Of a stretch of DNA of 8,415 nt, positions 6,951 through 8,415 are shown in pieces. Origin of the DNA: Hyphomicrobiales bacterium (GTDB lineage Bacteria > Pseudomonadota > Alphaproteobacteria > Rhizobiales > Beijerinckiaceae); contig JAGWKJ010000092.1 of assembly GCA_028865375.1 (NCBI GenBank), forward strand, positions 1 to 8,415. The letters run 5' to 3'. Within the stretch, counting starts at the first letter, position 1. Every line of letters starts with the position of its first letter. The notes beneath the pieces were generated by a model that made no database searches, was not told where the DNA came from, and saw nothing but the letters and a program-made list of their open reading frames with translations. Both the position numbers and the translations under genes were made by a program.

Positions 6951-7928
6951 TCAGGGCCTGAACGCGACCTTGCCGCGCCGTCCCGGAGCGGTCGCCGCGC
7001 GCGCCGCGGCCGCGCAATCGGCGAGCCCGAACGCGCGCTCCACGCCAAGCTTCAGTCCGCCCGAACGCGCGAGCGCGACGATCTCGCCGGCCATCCGCGC
7101 GCGATCGGCGGCCGGCGTGCGCGCCATCCGCGTCACGGCCCAGAAGCCGACGATCTTGGCTTCCTTGAAGATGACCTCGCCCGGCGGAAAGCGGGCGTCC
7201 TCGCCCGACATCGCGCCGAACACCATCAGCGTGCCGCCGTGCGAAAGCGCGCGCAGCATGTCGCCGGTCGCCCTGCCGCCGACGGAATCGATTCCGAAGA
7301 GGATCGACGCGCCGCCGGCGGCGGCCCGCGCGCGGGCAGGCCAGTCGCCGCCCTCCTCGGCGACGGCATTGCCGATGTCCAGCGCCGTCAGCGCGGCGGC
7401 GCCTTCGTGCGTGCGCACGACGTTGACGACGCCGATTCCGCGCGCAGTGGCGAGCGCGGCGAGCGTCTTGCCGACCGCGCCGCCGGCCGCGTTCTGCACG
7501 ATCCAGTCGCCGGGCTTGGCGTCGAGATCCTCGATCGCCATCAGCGCACTGATCGGCATTGCGACGAGCTGGCAGGCGAGCGCGTCGGGCACGCCCTCGG
7601 GCACGGGAAGGAGCGCGCGGGCCGGCGCGAGGAAACATTCGGCCCAGGTCCCGGCGTCGCCGGCGACCGCGACGCGCGCGCCCAAAGGCGGCGCCGTCAC
7701 GCCCTCGCCATGCGCGTCGACGAGCCCGACGGCTTCCGAGCCGCCGATGGCCGGCAGCGCCGGCTTCACGCCGTACTGGCCGCGCACCTTCCAAAGATCG
7801 TGATTGTGGATCGGCGACAGCAGCGTGCGAATGCGGACTTCGCCCGGCCCCGGCATCGGCAGCGGGCGTTCGCCGAGGCGCAGAACCTCGGCAGGGTCGC
7901 CGTAGCTTTCGTGGACGACGCAGCGCAT
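6951..7928 (-). CDS. Zinc-independent medium-chain reductase, MECR/enoyl-thioester reductase or quinone oxidoreductase type
   Basis: NADPH-dependent oxidoreductase of the MDR superfamily, 325 aa. The N-terminal GroES-like domain contains SPIHNHDLWKVRGQYG (38-53), resembling the SPINPSDINMIQGNYG region of mitochondrial 2-enoyl thioester reductase; Y52 aligns with that family's catalytic tyrosine. The Rossmann domain has NAAGGAVG (146-153), and NVVR (169-172), whose arginine would contact the NADPH 2'-phosphate as in MECR. GFW (261-263) near the C-terminal part is also shared. No zinc-ligand cysteine/histidine set is visible. The likely reaction is reduction of a C=C bond conjugated to a carbonyl (enoyl thioester, enone or quinone); the substrate is unknown. 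ATG 7928 is chosen for a perfect GGAGGT Shine-Dalgarno 6 nt upstream, although the frame stays open beyond it. It lies 59 bp after the AGE-like gene on the same strand, so a common transcript is likely. Confidence 0.82.
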   Translation of the reverse strand: MRCVVHESYGDPAEVLRLGERPLPMPGPGEVRIRTLLSPIHNHDLWKVRGQYGVKPALPAIGGSEAVGLVDAHGEGVTAPPLGARVAVAGDAGTWAECFLAPARALLPVPEGVPDALACQLVAMPISALMAIEDLDAKPGDWIVQNAAGGAVGKTLAALATARGIGVVNVVRTHEGAAALTALDIGNAVAEEGGDWPARARAAAGGASILFGIDSVGGRATGDMLRALSHGGTLMVFGAMSGEDARFPPGEVIFKEAKIVGFWAVTRMARTPAADRARMAGEIVALARSGGLKLGVERAFGLADCAAAARAATAPGRRGKVAFRP

Positions 7929-7933
7929 GGGCG

Positions 7934-7949
7934 GACCTCCGGGGAGGTC
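7934..7949 (-). promoter_or_regulatory. Shine-Dalgarno inside a perfect inverted repeat before the reductase gene
   Basis: On the - strand the leader reads GACCTCC-CC-GGAGGTC, ending 5 nt before the ATG at 7928. The right arm contains the consensus ribosome-binding site GGAGGT (7940-7935) and the left arm is its exact complement. In RNA a 5-6 bp stem with a small loop would bury the ribosome site unless upstream ribosomes or a factor open it. It could instead be a protein-binding palindrome. The repeat is directly visible; a regulatory role is inferred. Confidence 0.5.
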
Positions 7950-7987
7950 TCCATCATGCTCCGGCGACGCGGCCGCGGCAACGCGCG

Positions 7988-8415
7988 TCAGGCGGCGCGC
8001 GCCACCGCGAGCGGGATCGCGGCCAAAGGCGCGCAGGCGTCGACGAAAGCGCCGAGCGTAGACGCATCGACGTGGGCGGCGACGCCGTCCTCCTCGCGCC
8101 AGCGCGCCCCCCCCGGCGGATCGACGAAGCGGGCGAGCAGGGCGGCTTCGAGCGCGTCGGCGGCCGGCGAAGCGTCGACGCCCCAGACGTCGCGGGCGAC
8201 CCGCAGCGCGGCTATGCCGAGCGCTTGCGTGCGTGCGCGGCGCGGCGCGGCGGGGCCGCCCTCCGTCTCGGCGAGCAGGCCGTCGGGACCAACGCAACGG
8301 CCGAGCGCCTCGTACAGGCGGCGGGCGTGACCCTGGGTCGGCACGCCGCTGGCGCGTTCGTAGGCGCCCAGCAGGGAGATCCAACGCGCGGCGTGGGCTG
8401 TGCTCAGCGGCGCGG
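7988..8415 (-). CDS. C-terminal part of an AGE-family (N-acylglucosamine 2-epimerase/sugar isomerase fold) protein, partial
   Basis: The frame is open from the window's right edge to a TGA at 7988-7990, giving at least 141 residues; the gene's start is outside. The pattern fits the AGE (alpha/alpha-barrel sugar epimerase/isomerase) C-terminal half: STAHAARWISLLGAYERASG resembles the family's PGHxxEWAWLLL helix, then a helix starting HARRLYEAL, a PRRARTQALGIAALRVA helix, a Gly-rich turn PPGGARWRE, and a final ASTLGAFVDACAPLA helix in the place of PASTxYHL. Relatives interconvert GlcNAc/ManNAc, mannose/fructose or glucose/mannose units. Two residues important in the family seem changed: the glutamate after the first histidine is arginine, and the C-terminal histidine is alanine. 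A GTG at 8344 could start a shorter protein but lacks the first helix and is rejected. The coding strand has an 8-G run (8107-8114) through which the frame remains good. The family call is by pattern memory and moderately sure. Confidence 0.6.
   Translation of the reverse strand, partial: APLSTAHAARWISLLGAYERASGVPTQGHARRLYEALGRCVGPDGLLAETEGGPAAPRRARTQALGIAALRVARDVWGVDASPAADALEAALLARFVDPPGGARWREEDGVAAHVDASTLGAFVDACAPLAAIPLAVARAA

Noticed and set aside
7239..8330. A 363-codon + strand open frame over the reductase and AGE-like genes
   Set aside because: Composition is that of an antisense shadow, and the - strand frames carry recognisable family motifs.
7929..8384. Reductase and AGE-like region read as one 477-residue - strand protein
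   Set aside because: The frame upstream of 7928 is not the AGE-like frame and gives Arg/Ala-rich sequence. A perfect Shine-Dalgarno supports the start at 7928.

Overview
The window is GC-rich, gene-dense DNA with GC-biased third codon positions, from a proteobacterium that is probably an alphaproteobacterium. That placement is inferred from two things: the close resemblance of the first two genes to the rhizobial fructose transporter FrcC/FrcA, and the fused LivM-LivG gene. It carries parts or all of two different ABC importers on the + strand, followed by two metabolic genes on the - strand. No rRNA, tRNA, CRISPR array, transposase or phage gene was seen.

Left block (1-1931): a GC-rich hairpin at the window edge, then frcC (sugar permease) and frcA (single-domain sugar ATPase), overlapping by ATGA. 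This is the right part of an frcBCA-type fructose import operon. The binding protein FrcB should lie just left of the window. The kinase gene frcK found after frcA in Sinorhizobium meliloti is not here.

Middle block (1932-6944): a 159-bp intergenic region with a hairpin just after frcA, a second stem-loop and a locally AT-rich promoter-like stretch. It is followed by a complete importer of the branched-chain amino acid (HAAT/Liv) type: a Tat-exported binding protein, LivH permease, a natural LivM-LivG fusion (permease plus ATPase in one chain) and LivF ATPase. The last three genes are tightly packed. The binding protein gene is separated from livH by 114 bp holding two strong tandem hairpins, the usual place for RNA structure that raises binding-protein yield over membrane components. 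The substrate cannot be read from the sequence; amino acids, amides and aromatic acids are all possible for this family.

Right block (6951-8415, - strand): a zinc-independent medium-chain reductase of the MECR/enoyl-thioester reductase type, convergent with livF with only 6 bp between stop codons. Upstream of it on the same strand is the C-terminal part of an AGE-family (N-acylglucosamine 2-epimerase fold) protein that runs off the window. The reductase's Shine-Dalgarno sequence lies inside a perfect inverted repeat, and the AGE-like protein seems to lack two catalytic residues of its family.

Overall these are mostly recognisable transport and metabolism genes. I saw no convincing undescribed multi-gene system. 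The points most worth checking are the RNA structures at operon junctions, the divergent AGE-like protein, and the unknown substrate of the Tat-dependent Liv system.
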